Origin: Blastopirellula marina
Lineage (GTDB): Bacteria > Planctomycetota > Planctomycetia > Pirellulales > Thermoguttaceae
DNA: 49,806 bases
Reading direction: 5' to 3'
Assembly (NCBI GenBank): GCA_020721965.1
Contig: DYLS01000022.1
Span: forward strand, 1 to 49,806
Below, piece by piece: positions 41,943-49,465 of this stretch. The number at the start of each line of letters is the position of its first letter. Position 1 is the stretch's first letter. The notes beneath the pieces were generated by a model. The model ran no database searches, was not told where the DNA came from, and saw only the letters and a list, made by a program, of their open reading frames with translations. Both the position numbers and the translations under genes were made by a program.

Positions 41943-42148
41943 TTCGCTTGGTGAACCGGAGGCTGGGTTTCGTTCTCACTGCGACCCAGCTACCAAAGCG
42001 TTCTGGCAGGGATTGTGGCGGGGCGGCAAGCGAGGATCGAGTGCTCCATTCGGTCTGCGTGTGTCGAGTTTTGGCGTCCGGAAGCATCCGAAGTTAGCCT
42101 GTTCTCTGAAGGCGAGAACTTCCCCGACATATTTCGCCCATCTTAACG

Positions 42149-42198
42149 ACGACAAGGCTCGCACGTTGATCGCAGAGGTGTGAGCCTTGTCGTTTTTT
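42149..42198 (+). terminator. strong intrinsic terminator downstream of the oxidoreductase gene
   Basis: A 16-bp stem (42149-42164 with 42178-42193, one G-U pair, 13-base loop) is followed by a run of T residues to 42198. It lies 207 bases after the oxidoreductase stop. Nothing convincing is coded between. Confidence 0.9.
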
Positions 42199-42906
42199 CT
42201 GTTCGTCGGTGCGACTGTCCGCGCCAGTGCCGGAAATGCACGGAATCCACCTCGTAAATGCGGTAGGACCGATACCACCACCGATACCACCGCACTACGC
42301 CAAGCATCGAATACGATCGTGGCTCCTGGCGAACCCGGCACGCGCCGCATCCGTGGTATTGCGCATCCCTTGTATGGGTGGCACCGTTACAAGAATCAGT
42401 TCATCCGTTACGCCCTCCAGCCGCCAGGCACGCAAAAGTTGACCTGCGTAGTCTCTGGCCTCATTCAATTAGTCTCCTCCACTGCTAACATCCGGGTCGG
42501 ACCGGAACTCTGCCGGGCCGCCATGAAGCCGACGGCCTCGCCGCCATACTCCCTTGCGACGCCAAAAAACGCGACGATCCGTGCCTCCTCGACTGCGATT
42601 TCATCCTCGAACTCATTCCCTGCGCGAGGGGGTAAAACCACAGTCCCTTCTTCCGACCTTGGAAACAAAAAAGGAATTCTTCCGTGCAGCCGCGCGGAAA
42701 GCACACCCCATCTCTCCTATATTAACATCAAGACCCTTGGAAAACTCTTTTTGCGATAAACCGCGTAGTCTCGGATGACCGATAAAAACCAAAGGATGGG
42801 CTTCTACCGGGCTTTGATTTTGTGACTTGTCGAGCACCGTGAAGTGAGGCCCGCGCTGGTCTTCATCAACGGAGTAGAAAGGTTCCTTTCAGAAGGGAGT
42901 CTCAAG
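42199..42906. other. 700-base gap without a recognised gene
   Basis: The region upstream of the porin-like gene contains open frames on both strands, the best being 42465-42704 on the - strand (79 residues, Glu/Ala-rich), but none has a convincing ribosome site or known motif. A TATATT at 42718-42723 could belong to a promoter, without a matching -35. No repeat or terminator was found here. Confidence 0.35.
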
Positions 42907-44250
42907 ATGTTGATGCGTAACAAAGCATGGAAGCACGCCCTGGCAGGCGTCTTCGTACTCGCGTTGACAACGCAAACCTTCGGTCAATCGGGTCGAACGT
43001 ATCCCCCCGCGCTCAGCACCAGTTATTTAGAGGACTCAGCCCCGGCGGCATGCGGTTGCGGTACGGACGGGACGTACAGCGGATGCGATTCCTGCGGGCG
43101 AGGTCTATTCTCGGAATGGCTGCCGTGCGATCCGTGCCGCGCGGATACCCCGTATGAACTGCCGACCCCCGGCTTTCTCGCCAGCCGCGGTGTCGATTTC
43201 GGTGGGTGGATCGAGGCCGGTGCCGCCGTCGTCGCCAACCGACCCGTCGACCGTTACAACGGCGTTGTCACCTTCGCCGATCGCAATGCCGAACCCCAAC
43301 TCAATCAACTCTGGTTCTTCCTCGATAAACCCACCGAAAACAATGGCTGCGGCTGGGCCTGGGGTGGACATGTCGATTTCCTCTTCGGCACCGACGCCCG
43401 CTTCACCGAAGCCATCGACGGGCTTGAATCCGACTGGAACCAAACTCACCCCTTCTATCAGGTGGCCATGCCTCAGTTCTACCTCGACATCGCCTACAAC
43501 GATTGGCTCCTCCGCATGGGGCACTTTTACACCATCCTCGGTTACGAAGTCGTCCAAGCTCCCGAAAACTTCTTCTACACCCACGCCTACACCATGCAGT
43601 ACGGCGAACCCTTCACCCATACCGGGATGCTCCTCTCCCGAAAGCTCAATGACCAGTGGGCCTTCTCCGTCGGACTCCATCGCGGAAACGACCAATTCGA
43701 TGATACCGACGGCCAAGACGCCATCGGCTTCCTCGGCGGTGCCAACTGGACCAGCCGCAACGAACGCCTGGGCCTCGCCTTCGCACTCTCCGCCGACGAA
43801 TTCGGTCCTCAAACCCAACGCGTCATCTTCTCCACCGTCGCCACCTGGAACATTAGCTCCCGCAGCCAATACGTCTTCCAATGGGATTGGGGAAATGCCG
43901 AAGACGCAAACGGCATCGACAGCCAGTGGTACGGCATTAACCAATACTTCTTCTACACCATCAACCCCTGCTGGAAGTTCGGCACCCGACTGGAATGGTT
44001 CCGCGACTCCGACGGCACCCGCGTGACCGGCATCGGCGTTGGCAATCAGGTCGCCGGCGCCTCTTTCCCCGGCGATTTCTATGAAATCTCCGTCGGACTC
44101 AACTGGTCCCCCAACGCCAACATCCTCGTCCGACCCGAACTCCGCTGGGATTGGTACGACTCTGACGGCAGTGTCGCCACACTCCCATACGACTCCGGTG
44201 ATCGTGATGACCAGTTCCTTTTTGGATGCGATTTTATCCTCAAGTTCTAA
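42907..44250 (+). CDS. outer-membrane porin-like beta-barrel with N-terminal Cys cluster
   Basis: This is a 447-residue protein starting at ATG 42907 behind AAGGGAG. A signal peptide ends near residue 27. Residues 49-77 contain six cysteines (49, 51, 60, 63, 74, 77) in Cys-Gly-Cys and Cys-X2-Cys arrangements. The rest alternates aromatic and polar residues in amphipathic strands (Gly-Gly-Trp-Ile-Glu-Ala-Gly, Gln-Leu-Trp-Phe-Phe, Trp-Gly-Gly-His-Val-Asp-Phe, and a terminal Phe), typical of the OmpL/BBP2-like planctomycete porin group. It should form a pore in the outer membrane, and the Cys cluster may crosslink or bind metal. Codons are strongly biased to C-ending forms compared with neighbours, suggesting high expression. 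Confidence 0.78.
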   Translation: MLMRNKAWKHALAGVFVLALTTQTFGQSGRTYPPALSTSYLEDSAPAACGCGTDGTYSGCDSCGRGLFSEWLPCDPCRADTPYELPTPGFLASRGVDFGGWIEAGAAVVANRPVDRYNGVVTFADRNAEPQLNQLWFFLDKPTENNGCGWAWGGHVDFLFGTDARFTEAIDGLESDWNQTHPFYQVAMPQFYLDIAYNDWLLRMGHFYTILGYEVVQAPENFFYTHAYTMQYGEPFTHTGMLLSRKLNDQWAFSVGLHRGNDQFDDTDGQDAIGFLGGANWTSRNERLGLAFALSADEFGPQTQRVIFSTVATWNISSRSQYVFQWDWGNAEDANGIDSQWYGINQYFFYTINPCWKFGTRLEWFRDSDGTRVTGIGVGNQVAGASFPGDFYEISVGLNWSPNANILVRPELRWDWYDSDGSVATLPYDSGDRDDQFLFGCDFILKF

Positions 44251-44318
44251 TTCTTACGAACCGGGTTGAACACGCCTGAGTTTAGCAACGGCTGAGATTT
44301 AGCGAGGAGATTTTCCAT

Positions 44319-44358
44319 GCGAGGGTTTGCCCATGCGGCAGCCCTCGCTTTCTTTTTT
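44319..44358 (+). terminator. intrinsic terminator of the porin-like gene
   Basis: GCGAGGG (44319-44325) pairs with CCCTCGC (44342-44348), followed by TTTCTTTTTT (44349-44358). It lies 69 bases after the stop codon. Confidence 0.85.
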
Positions 44359-44364
44359 CGCAAA

Positions 44365-44452
44365 CCGGACGGGGGGGGCTTTAGTAGTCCGACCGGGGGT
44401 ATTTTGTGGTTCGGCCGAGGGGCTTTTGTTGTCCGGCCGAGGGGCCGACAGT
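44365..44452 (+). repeat. four 22-bp direct repeats upstream of glnB
   Basis: Units at 44387-44408, 44409-44430 and 44431-44452 share GTYCGRCCGRGGGG followed by a T-rich half. A fourth, more degenerate unit is at 44365-44386. A period of 22 bp is close to two helical turns, as in operator arrays. They end 72 bases upstream of the glnB start. Confidence 0.6.
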
Positions 44453-44524
44453 GGAATCTACCCTCTTGTGATGGGGCACCGCAGGCGCTACATTCAAGGG
44501 GGACAATGCTCGCACGAGGAATCC

Positions 44525-44872
44525 ATGAAACTCATCATCGCCATCATTCAGCCGCACCGTTTGGAGCAAGTCAAGCAGGCCTTGGCAGAGGTGGAGGTCT
44601 TTCGCTTGACCGTGATGGACGTACAAGGTTTCGGCAGGGAGCGCGTCCAGTCCGAGACATACCGCGCACAGGAGTTCACGATCAATTTGGCCCGCAAGGT
44701 CCAAATCATGATCGGCGTCAACGACGCGTTCGTCGAGCGAACCGTGCAAGCCATTATTCGGGGCGCGAGATCCGGTCCCGAAGGGCAGATTGGAGATGGC
44801 AAGATTTTTATCCTGCCGCTCGAGGACTGTGTGCGCATCCGCACGGGCGAGCGCGGCGGCGAGGCGATCTAG
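44525..44872 (+). CDS. glnB: nitrogen regulatory protein PII with Phe at the uridylylation site
   Basis: This is a 115-residue protein of the trimeric PII signalling family, which senses 2-oxoglutarate and ATP/ADP and controls nitrogen enzymes or transport. ATG 44525 follows GAGGA. The body (Gly-Phe-Gly-Arg near 35-38, Ile-Gly-Asp-Gly-Lys-Ile-Phe, Arg-Ile-Arg-Thr-Gly-Glu) is typical. In the T-loop, Tyr46 is kept but Tyr51, the uridylylation site of proteobacterial GlnB, is Phe51 (Gln-Glu-Phe). The region before Gly-Asp-Gly-Lys has a Pro-Glu-Gly insertion of about three residues. No amtB, glnA or glnD is nearby. It converges with aroF. Confidence 0.93.
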   Translation: MKLIIAIIQPHRLEQVKQALAEVEVFRLTVMDVQGFGRERVQSETYRAQEFTINLARKVQIMIGVNDAFVERTVQAIIRGARSGPEGQIGDGKIFILPLEDCVRIRTGERGGEAI

Positions 44873-44914
44873 CCGGTTGCGTCGCTCATTCCCGGGCTTC
44901 ACTTCTGGCAGGGA

Positions 44915-45970
44915 TCACACGGCCGCCGCTGGATTGCTACGCGATTGCCAGGCTGGCTCGATCGTCCGTCCGACGGCGTCGGCGATTCTTCGGCAAAGTG
45001 CCATCATTTCGCCGAATTGTTGGAAGGTCAGCGATTGATAGCCGTCGCTCATCGCCCGTTCCGGGGTGGGATGCACCTCAATGATCAGCCCATCGGCGCC
45101 GGCGGCTACCGCCGCGGCGGCCATGCGGCCGACCAGAACGCTGTGCCCCGTCCCGTGGCTCGGATCGACAATCACCGGCAGATGCGTCCGCTCGTGCAAC
45201 CAAACCACGGTCGCGAGGGAGAGCGTGAACCGAGTGTGTGTTTCAAACGTGCGTATGCCGCGTTCACACAAGATGACCTCATGGTTACCGGCATTCAGTA
45301 CATACTCCGCGGCCAAGAGCAGCTCCTCCGCAGAGGCGGCGGGGCCTCGTTTGAGCAGGACGGGCTTACCAGCCTGGCCCGCTTCCTCCAATAACCGGTA
45401 GTTTTGCATGTTCCGCGCGCCGATTTGCAAGACGTCTGCGTATTTCGCCACGATTTCCACATCCGACGGCGTGATCACCTCCGTGACGACCGGCAGGTCC
45501 GTCTCATCCCTTGCGGCGGCAAGTATCTTGAGTCCGTCCTCTTTCAGGCCTTGGAAGGAGTAGGGGCTGGTTCGGGGTTTGAAGGCTCCGCCCCGCAGCG
45601 CCGCCGCCCCAGAAACCTTGACAGCTCGGGCAGTGGCCAAGGTCTGCTCCTCATTCTCGACAGAGCAAGGGCCGGCGATCACCCCGACATGCGAATTCCC
45701 CAAGACGAGAGGCCCGACTCGTACCACGGTCCGTTCGGGCCGCACTTCCAGACTGGCAACCTTGTAGGGGGCCAGGATGGGAATGATCTCCGCCACACCC
45801 GGACATGATTCCAACGATTGCCGGTGCTCATCACGCTTATTACCAATCGCCGCGACAACCGTCCTCTCGGTCCCCATGATGACGTGGGGCTTCAACCCAA
45901 GCTCCCGGACTCGATCGACTACCCCCCGAATCTGTTCATCCGAAGCGCCGTTCTTCATCACCACAATCAT
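44915..45970 (-). CDS. aroF: 3-deoxy-7-phosphoheptulonate synthase (DAHP synthase) with N-terminal regulatory domain
   Basis: This is a 351-residue class I-beta type enzyme that condenses erythrose 4-phosphate and phosphoenolpyruvate, the first step towards Phe, Tyr and Trp. The N-terminal ~75 residues are a ferredoxin-like domain (Met-Ile-Val-Val-Met-Lys) that in homologues mediates feedback inhibition. The barrel contains Ala-Gly-Pro-Cys-Ser-Val-Glu, [11 protein letters not shown], Ile-Gly-Ala-Arg-Asn-Met-Gln-Asn, Lys-Arg-Gly, Cys-Glu-Arg-Gly-Ile-Arg and Asp-Pro-Ser-His. The last two supply metal ligands. GGAGG lies nine bases before ATG 45970. The start codon overlaps the stop of a leader reading frame by four bases (ATGA), and a long leader with terminator lies upstream. 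Confidence 0.96.
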   Translation of the reverse strand: MIVVMKNGASDEQIRGVVDRVRELGLKPHVIMGTERTVVAAIGNKRDEHRQSLESCPGVAEIIPILAPYKVASLEVRPERTVVRVGPLVLGNSHVGVIAGPCSVENEEQTLATARAVKVSGAAALRGGAFKPRTSPYSFQGLKEDGLKILAAARDETDLPVVTEVITPSDVEIVAKYADVLQIGARNMQNYRLLEEAGQAGKPVLLKRGPAASAEELLLAAEYVLNAGNHEVILCERGIRTFETHTRFTLSLATVVWLHERTHLPVIVDPSHGTGHSVLVGRMAAAAVAAGADGLIIEVHPTPERAMSDGYQSLTFQQFGEMMALCRRIADAVGRTIEPAWQSRSNPAAAV

Positions 45971-46230
45971 GATTGAAATCCTCCATTTGAACCTGATTTC
46001 ACCCCGAATAGCAAAGCCGAAGCGAGGCTAACACGACCTCGAAAATCACTCGCACGCAAGCAAAAAGCCCTGGCAACCGATTGTGATTGCCAGGGCTTCA
46101 AGGCTTCGATCTGCGTGATGTGTGCTCTACAGACCGCCTCCGGCCCCGCAATCGCGGGGGCAATAAAACCCGAAATAGGCGGCCCAAAGTCGTACCATAC
46201 AAAATTGCCTTTTCCAGCACCCGTGACCAT
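45967..46230 (-). CDS. possible leader peptide/ORF upstream of aroF
   Basis: This is an 87-codon frame from ATG 46230 to TGA 45967-45969 that overlaps the aroF start as ATGA. Codons 10-15 (46186-46203) read Phe-Val-Trp-Tyr-Asp-Phe and codon 22 is again Phe, so all three aromatic amino acids made by the downstream pathway are clustered near the start. The frame runs through the terminator hairpin (46065-46098) without a stop. The ribosome site is weak and the start sits in the 3' arm of a seven-base-pair stem (46252-46258 with 46220-46226), hinting at controlled initiation. An alternative GTG at 46242 is in frame. It could be translated as a sensor for aromatic aminoacyl-tRNA supply rather than for a functional product. 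Confidence 0.45.
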   Translation of the reverse strand: MVTGAGKGNFVWYDFGPPISGFIAPAIAGPEAVCRAHITQIEALKPWQSQSVARAFCLRASDFRGRVSLASALLFGVKSGSNGGFQS

Positions 46231-46272
46231 CGATCCGATCACTGGATCGCTTCACGGGATCGCTTTTCCACT
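45971..46272 (-). promoter_or_regulatory. aroF leader: candidate transcription attenuator
   Basis: This is the predicted transcript from 46272 to the aroF start. It contains stem 1 (46252-46258/46220-46226, inner 46244-46248/46232-46236) around the leader start codon. Stem 2 follows (46177-46182/46134-46139) and encloses a GC hairpin with a GAUU loop (46154-46159/46144-46149). The last is terminator stem 3 (46087-46098/46065-46076). The aromatic codons lie between stems 1 and 2. No T-box or riboswitch signature was recognised. Confidence 0.5.
46062..46098 (-). terminator. intrinsic terminator in the aroF leader
   Basis: A perfect 12-bp stem (46087-46098 with 46065-46076, 10-base loop, TTGCCAGGGCTT arm) is followed on the - strand by T residues (46062-46066). 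It lies 92 bases upstream of the aroF start codon. It could also end thyX read-through transcripts. Confidence 0.85.
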
Positions 46273-46278
46273 ATCGGC

Positions 46279-46307
46279 AGTATAGACCACGTCCGGGAGA
46301 AAATCAA
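46279..46307 (-). promoter_or_regulatory. sigma70-type promoter of the aroF leader
   Basis: TTGATT (46302-46307) and TATACT (46279-46284) on the - strand are spaced by 17 bases. A TTGACA also occurs eight bases further upstream. The predicted start is near 46272, only 50 bases after the thyX stop. Confidence 0.7.
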
Positions 46308-46322
46308 TGTCAACAGCAAAAA

Positions 46323-47246
46323 TCATTCCGTATCTAGGCTCGTCGCTGGCTCAGCTCCCTCTTGCACCAATCCCAATCGGCGCAGTTTCGCCAGGCACTC
46401 ATCACGTTCGCGACAACGGGCCAGGTTGCTCCAACTCGGATCCTGGGACTCTAGGAAAGACGCCTGATCCGCGGGCAACGGCCCCCGAAGTACCAACCGT
46501 CGAATCACCTCGATGTCCGGCCGCGTGAGTACTAGGGCCTGCAACCGGTAGTCCTGAAACGCCTCCCAGGTGATCGGAAAGAGAGGGGCAAGGATATTCT
46601 CGCTCAAAGCCCGGGCATATTCCCGAATTTCCAGTTGCGAGTGGGAATCCAACCGCAATTCCAGGAAATGCAATAGGTTATGCAAGTCGATTTTCCAATA
46701 GGCTTCGGTATAGGTGGACAATGGCAAATCCTTGCGGGCTTGCTCCCGGGCAACGCCTAGGGACAAACGACGTTGATACACGTCCCGCGATTGCTCTTGG
46801 AGTCGGCGTTCCTCCTCGGAAAGTTGTGCCCCCTGATCGGCGGGCAAAAGCCCCTGGCTTCCCTGCCGATTGGTCGCTGATTGCACACGCCACTGCTCTG
46901 GCGGAGTGCGATGTGCCGCGTCGATGGCTACAGAATAGCGGGTGCTGTATTCGTTCACCGAAGCCGTGCGGTGCCGAATCCACTGACGCCAGATGTCCAT
47001 CGGGACCCGGACCAGGAACTTCAACTCCACCATTTCAAAGGGTGTCGTATGGCGGTGCCGCATCAAGTACCGAATCAGCGCGCGGTCATCCGAAACGCGC
47101 TTGGTGCCCTCGCCGTAGCTGACCCTCGCCGCCTGAACGACGGCCTCGTCGCTGCCCATCACATCCACCAAACACACAAACCCGTCATCCAGGACGGGAA
47201 ACTTCCGCCAACGCAGCGATTCCACGAGTTCCGAAAAAGTTGTCAT
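46323..47246 (-). CDS. thyX: FAD-dependent thymidylate synthase ThyX
   Basis: This is a 307-residue flavoenzyme that methylates dUMP to dTMP using methylene-tetrahydrofolate and NADPH. The ThyX motif Arg-His-Arg-Thr-Ala-Ser-Val-Asn-Glu-Tyr-Ser is complete, and His-Thr-Thr-Pro-Phe-Glu and the C-terminal Arg/Tyr-rich helix (Tyr-Trp-Lys-Ile-Asp-Leu-His-Asn-Leu-Leu-His-Phe) are present. The length is longer than many homologues because of a Gln/Arg-rich insert of about 40 residues after the motif. I favour ATG 47246; ATG 47261 is also in frame and neither has a clear ribosome site. The aroF leader promoter begins right after its stop. Confidence 0.95.
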   Translation of the reverse strand: MTTFSELVESLRWRKFPVLDDGFVCLVDVMGSDEAVVQAARVSYGEGTKRVSDDRALIRYLMRHRHTTPFEMVELKFLVRVPMDIWRQWIRHRTASVNEYSTRYSVAIDAAHRTPPEQWRVQSATNRQGSQGLLPADQGAQLSEEERRLQEQSRDVYQRRLSLGVAREQARKDLPLSTYTEAYWKIDLHNLLHFLELRLDSHSQLEIREYARALSENILAPLFPITWEAFQDYRLQALVLTRPDIEVIRRLVLRGPLPADQASFLESQDPSWSNLARCRERDECLAKLRRLGLVQEGAEPATSLDTE

Positions 47247-47347
47247 TGGCGATTGCAACATGAATCAGAGATCGCTTCCACAATCCGTCACGAAACTTCC
47301 GATACCGACCAGCCACCCGACTTGGCAATTCACGCAGCTTTCTTCGC

Positions 47348-47638
47348 CTATCCCGTCTTGCGGCCCTGCAATTCCTGAAGAAGATTTGCCAGATAAGCCG
47401 GATCATCACTCTCGATGAGATGTTGAATTCGCTCCGGCGACACCGATAAGTTTCTCAGGGCTGCCGCAACACGATCCCACAGACAGCTCCTGGCCTTCCC
47501 TTGAGCGAGATACAAGTCGCCAACCAGATCGCCCAGCTTTTGCAGCATCAGGGTGTCGCGGTGCTCATAATACCGTCGAATGACACCCTCCTGATACCGA
47601 GATCGCGGTTGCCCCCCCGCTGAAGCTTTTTTGGCCAC
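47348..47638 (-). CDS. small conserved-looking protein of unknown function
   Basis: This is a 96-residue protein. GTG 47638 is preceded by AGGAGG, and the open frame further upstream is not protein-like. After a short Lys/Ser/Gly-rich start it is highly helical and charged (Tyr-Tyr-Glu-His-Arg-Asp-Thr-Leu, then Leu-Gly-Asp-Leu-Val-Gly-Asp-Leu-Tyr, and a final segment ending Leu-Leu-Gln-Glu-Leu). No cysteine pair or nucleotide motif is visible. It lies about 100 bases upstream of thyX in the same direction and could share its transcript. Function is not recognised. Confidence 0.6.
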   Translation of the reverse strand: MAKKASAGGQPRSRYQEGVIRRYYEHRDTLMLQKLGDLVGDLYLAQGKARSCLWDRVAAALRNLSVSPERIQHLIESDDPAYLANLLQELQGRKTG

Positions 47639-47847
47639 GCCGAATCCTCCTGAATCTATCCCTGAACCGATGATCATAGACCAGGCTGTCTTGGCTGTCG
47701 AGGATAGGCGGGCGTCCATACTTGCAACAGTACCCGTCGCCCGCTGCCATAGCAACGGTGCATCTCGGACGCGCCTTGCTGAAGTTCTCGCAGGGCTACC
47801 CCTGGATTACGGTTTAGCACCCGTCGCCAGCGAGTTGAATAGCCGGG

Positions 47848-49308
47848 CTACTTTGCGATGGGATTGGGGATTAGTTTCTTCAGCTCCGCCCGGACGTCGG
47901 CGAATTGGGGATCGTCGCCCAAATTACGCATTTCGGCCGGATCCGTCTCGTAGTCGTACAGCTCAACGCCACGCTTGCCGCCATCCCACTCGGTGTATCG
48001 CCACCTGGGGGTACGAACGCTGTACCCTTGGAAAACGTCCTTGCGGCTCTGTCGCAGCACTTGGGTTACCGCGTACGGTTTTCCGGGCAAGGCCGGATCA
48101 TCCAAAAGCGGAACCATGCTTTGACCATCCAGGTGTGCCGGTTTTGGCAGTCCGCACAACTCGACCAACGTGGGATACAGATCGACCATTTCCACGATGC
48201 CCTGCGTCGGCTTTCCTGCATCTTTCATGCCGGGTACGGCAATGATCAGCGGAACGCGTGTAGCCTCCTCAAAGAGCGATCTTTTTTGCCACAGGCCATG
48301 TTCGTGCATGTGATAGCCGTGATCGCTGGTCATTACGACGACGGTGTTGTCGGCCAACCCCAAACGCTCCAGGGCATCCAAGACCTTTCCACATTGTGCG
48401 TCCATGAACGTGATGCTTGCCAGATAGGCCTGAATCGCTTGCCGCTTCAAACCTTCGTCTATTTCCCGTTCCTCCCGCGAAAGCGTTGCGATCGCGGGTG
48501 GGGGTATGGTGTCGAAGTAGCCTTGCGGAATCTGAGGCAGGGGCACACGATCTGGAGGATACATTTGAAAATAACGGTGCGGTAAGACATAGGGCGTATG
48601 CGGCCGATAAAAACCGACCGCTAAAAAGAAGCGATCTTTCTGGTGCTGTTCCAGCAGGCGTACCGCCTCCGCCGCTCCGATTCCATCCGTCTGCTCTTCG
48701 TCCGCTCCGTCGGCCGAGAGCCAGCTCAAAGCCCCCCCGAATTTCCCTTGGACGAGTGAAAAAATCTTATCCTCTTCGTCTTTGTCACGTCCCCGCGGAT
48801 TGACGACCAAGTCCCATGACTGCGGGTCGTCCAGGCCACTCGTGCCGATCTGCGTCGGGACGCCGTAATGGAACAGCTTTCCCACCCGAGCCGTGAAATA
48901 ACCGTGTTTACAGAAACACTCGGGAAGCGTCACGACGTCAGGTACGTTTTCGCGAAAATGGACGGCGTTATCGTAGACTCTGGTATGATCCGGCCGTAAC
49001 CCCGTCAAGAATGAGGCGCGGCTGGGGTTGCATAAGGGAAACTGATTGTAAGCGCGATCGAACCGTCTCCCCTTGGCGGCCAGACGATCGATATTGGGCG
49101 TTCGCACCACGGGGTGGCCGTAACATGCGAGCGCGTTGTTCAAGTCGTCCGCGATGATGAACAAGACGTTGTAGCGTCCCGCCGACGGTGTTGCCTCCGC
49201 CGGGGGTTCGGCAAGGCCGATCAACGATGCGGCCGACCAAGCCAGGCCTATCAGACAAGCCAAAGCCATCGCCCGCCATTTCATTCGCAACCTCCACACT
49301 TTTCGCAT
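47848..49308 (-). CDS. exported sulfatase, iduronate-2-sulfatase-like
   Basis: This is a 486-residue secreted arylsulfatase-type enzyme. ATG 49308 is chosen because GGAGGTG lies six bases upstream and a signal peptide (about 1-32) follows. The metal-binding Asp54-Asp55 is in Ile-Ile-Ala-Asp-Asp-Leu. Cys93 in Cys-Asn-Pro-Ser-Arg is the residue converted to formylglycine. The later Ser-Asp-His-Gly-Tyr-His segment and the Lys/Arg-rich strand Tyr-Arg-Pro-His-Thr-Pro-Tyr match the iduronate-2-sulfatase branch. It removes sulfate esters from polysaccharides, a hallmark activity of planctomycetes. The maturation enzyme is not in this window. Confidence 0.93.
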   Translation of the reverse strand: MRKVWRLRMKWRAMALACLIGLAWSAASLIGLAEPPAEATPSAGRYNVLFIIADDLNNALACYGHPVVRTPNIDRLAAKGRRFDRAYNQFPLCNPSRASFLTGLRPDHTRVYDNAVHFRENVPDVVTLPECFCKHGYFTARVGKLFHYGVPTQIGTSGLDDPQSWDLVVNPRGRDKDEEDKIFSLVQGKFGGALSWLSADGADEEQTDGIGAAEAVRLLEQHQKDRFFLAVGFYRPHTPYVLPHRYFQMYPPDRVPLPQIPQGYFDTIPPPAIATLSREEREIDEGLKRQAIQAYLASITFMDAQCGKVLDALERLGLADNTVVVMTSDHGYHMHEHGLWQKRSLFEEATRVPLIIAVPGMKDAGKPTQGIVEMVDLYPTLVELCGLPKPAHLDGQSMVPLLDDPALPGKPYAVTQVLRQSRKDVFQGYSVRTPRWRYTEWDGGKRGVELYDYETDPAEMRNLGDDPQFADVRAELKKLIPNPIAK

Positions 49309-49465
49309 GTTCAACACCTCCCCAATCGGCCAAGACTGATACGAACTCCGCCAAACGGACGTGGGTCGTTGTCGCCCGCACACGGCCAACATATTATGAG
49401 AACTGGTTTCGACATGCAAGAATCTCATGACATTCCATTCGACGCACGAGAAAGGCGTTGACCCC

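Noticed and set aside
42465-42704. 79-codon - strand frame upstream of the porin-like gene
   Set aside because: No ribosome site, no similarity recognised, and several alternative frames of similar length overlap it.
43105-43944. 279-codon open frame on the - strand opposite the porin-like gene
   Set aside because: It mirrors the C-ending codon bias of the real gene; the product is Val/Gly/Glu monotonous and has no motif, while the + frame has a signal peptide, ribosome site and terminator.
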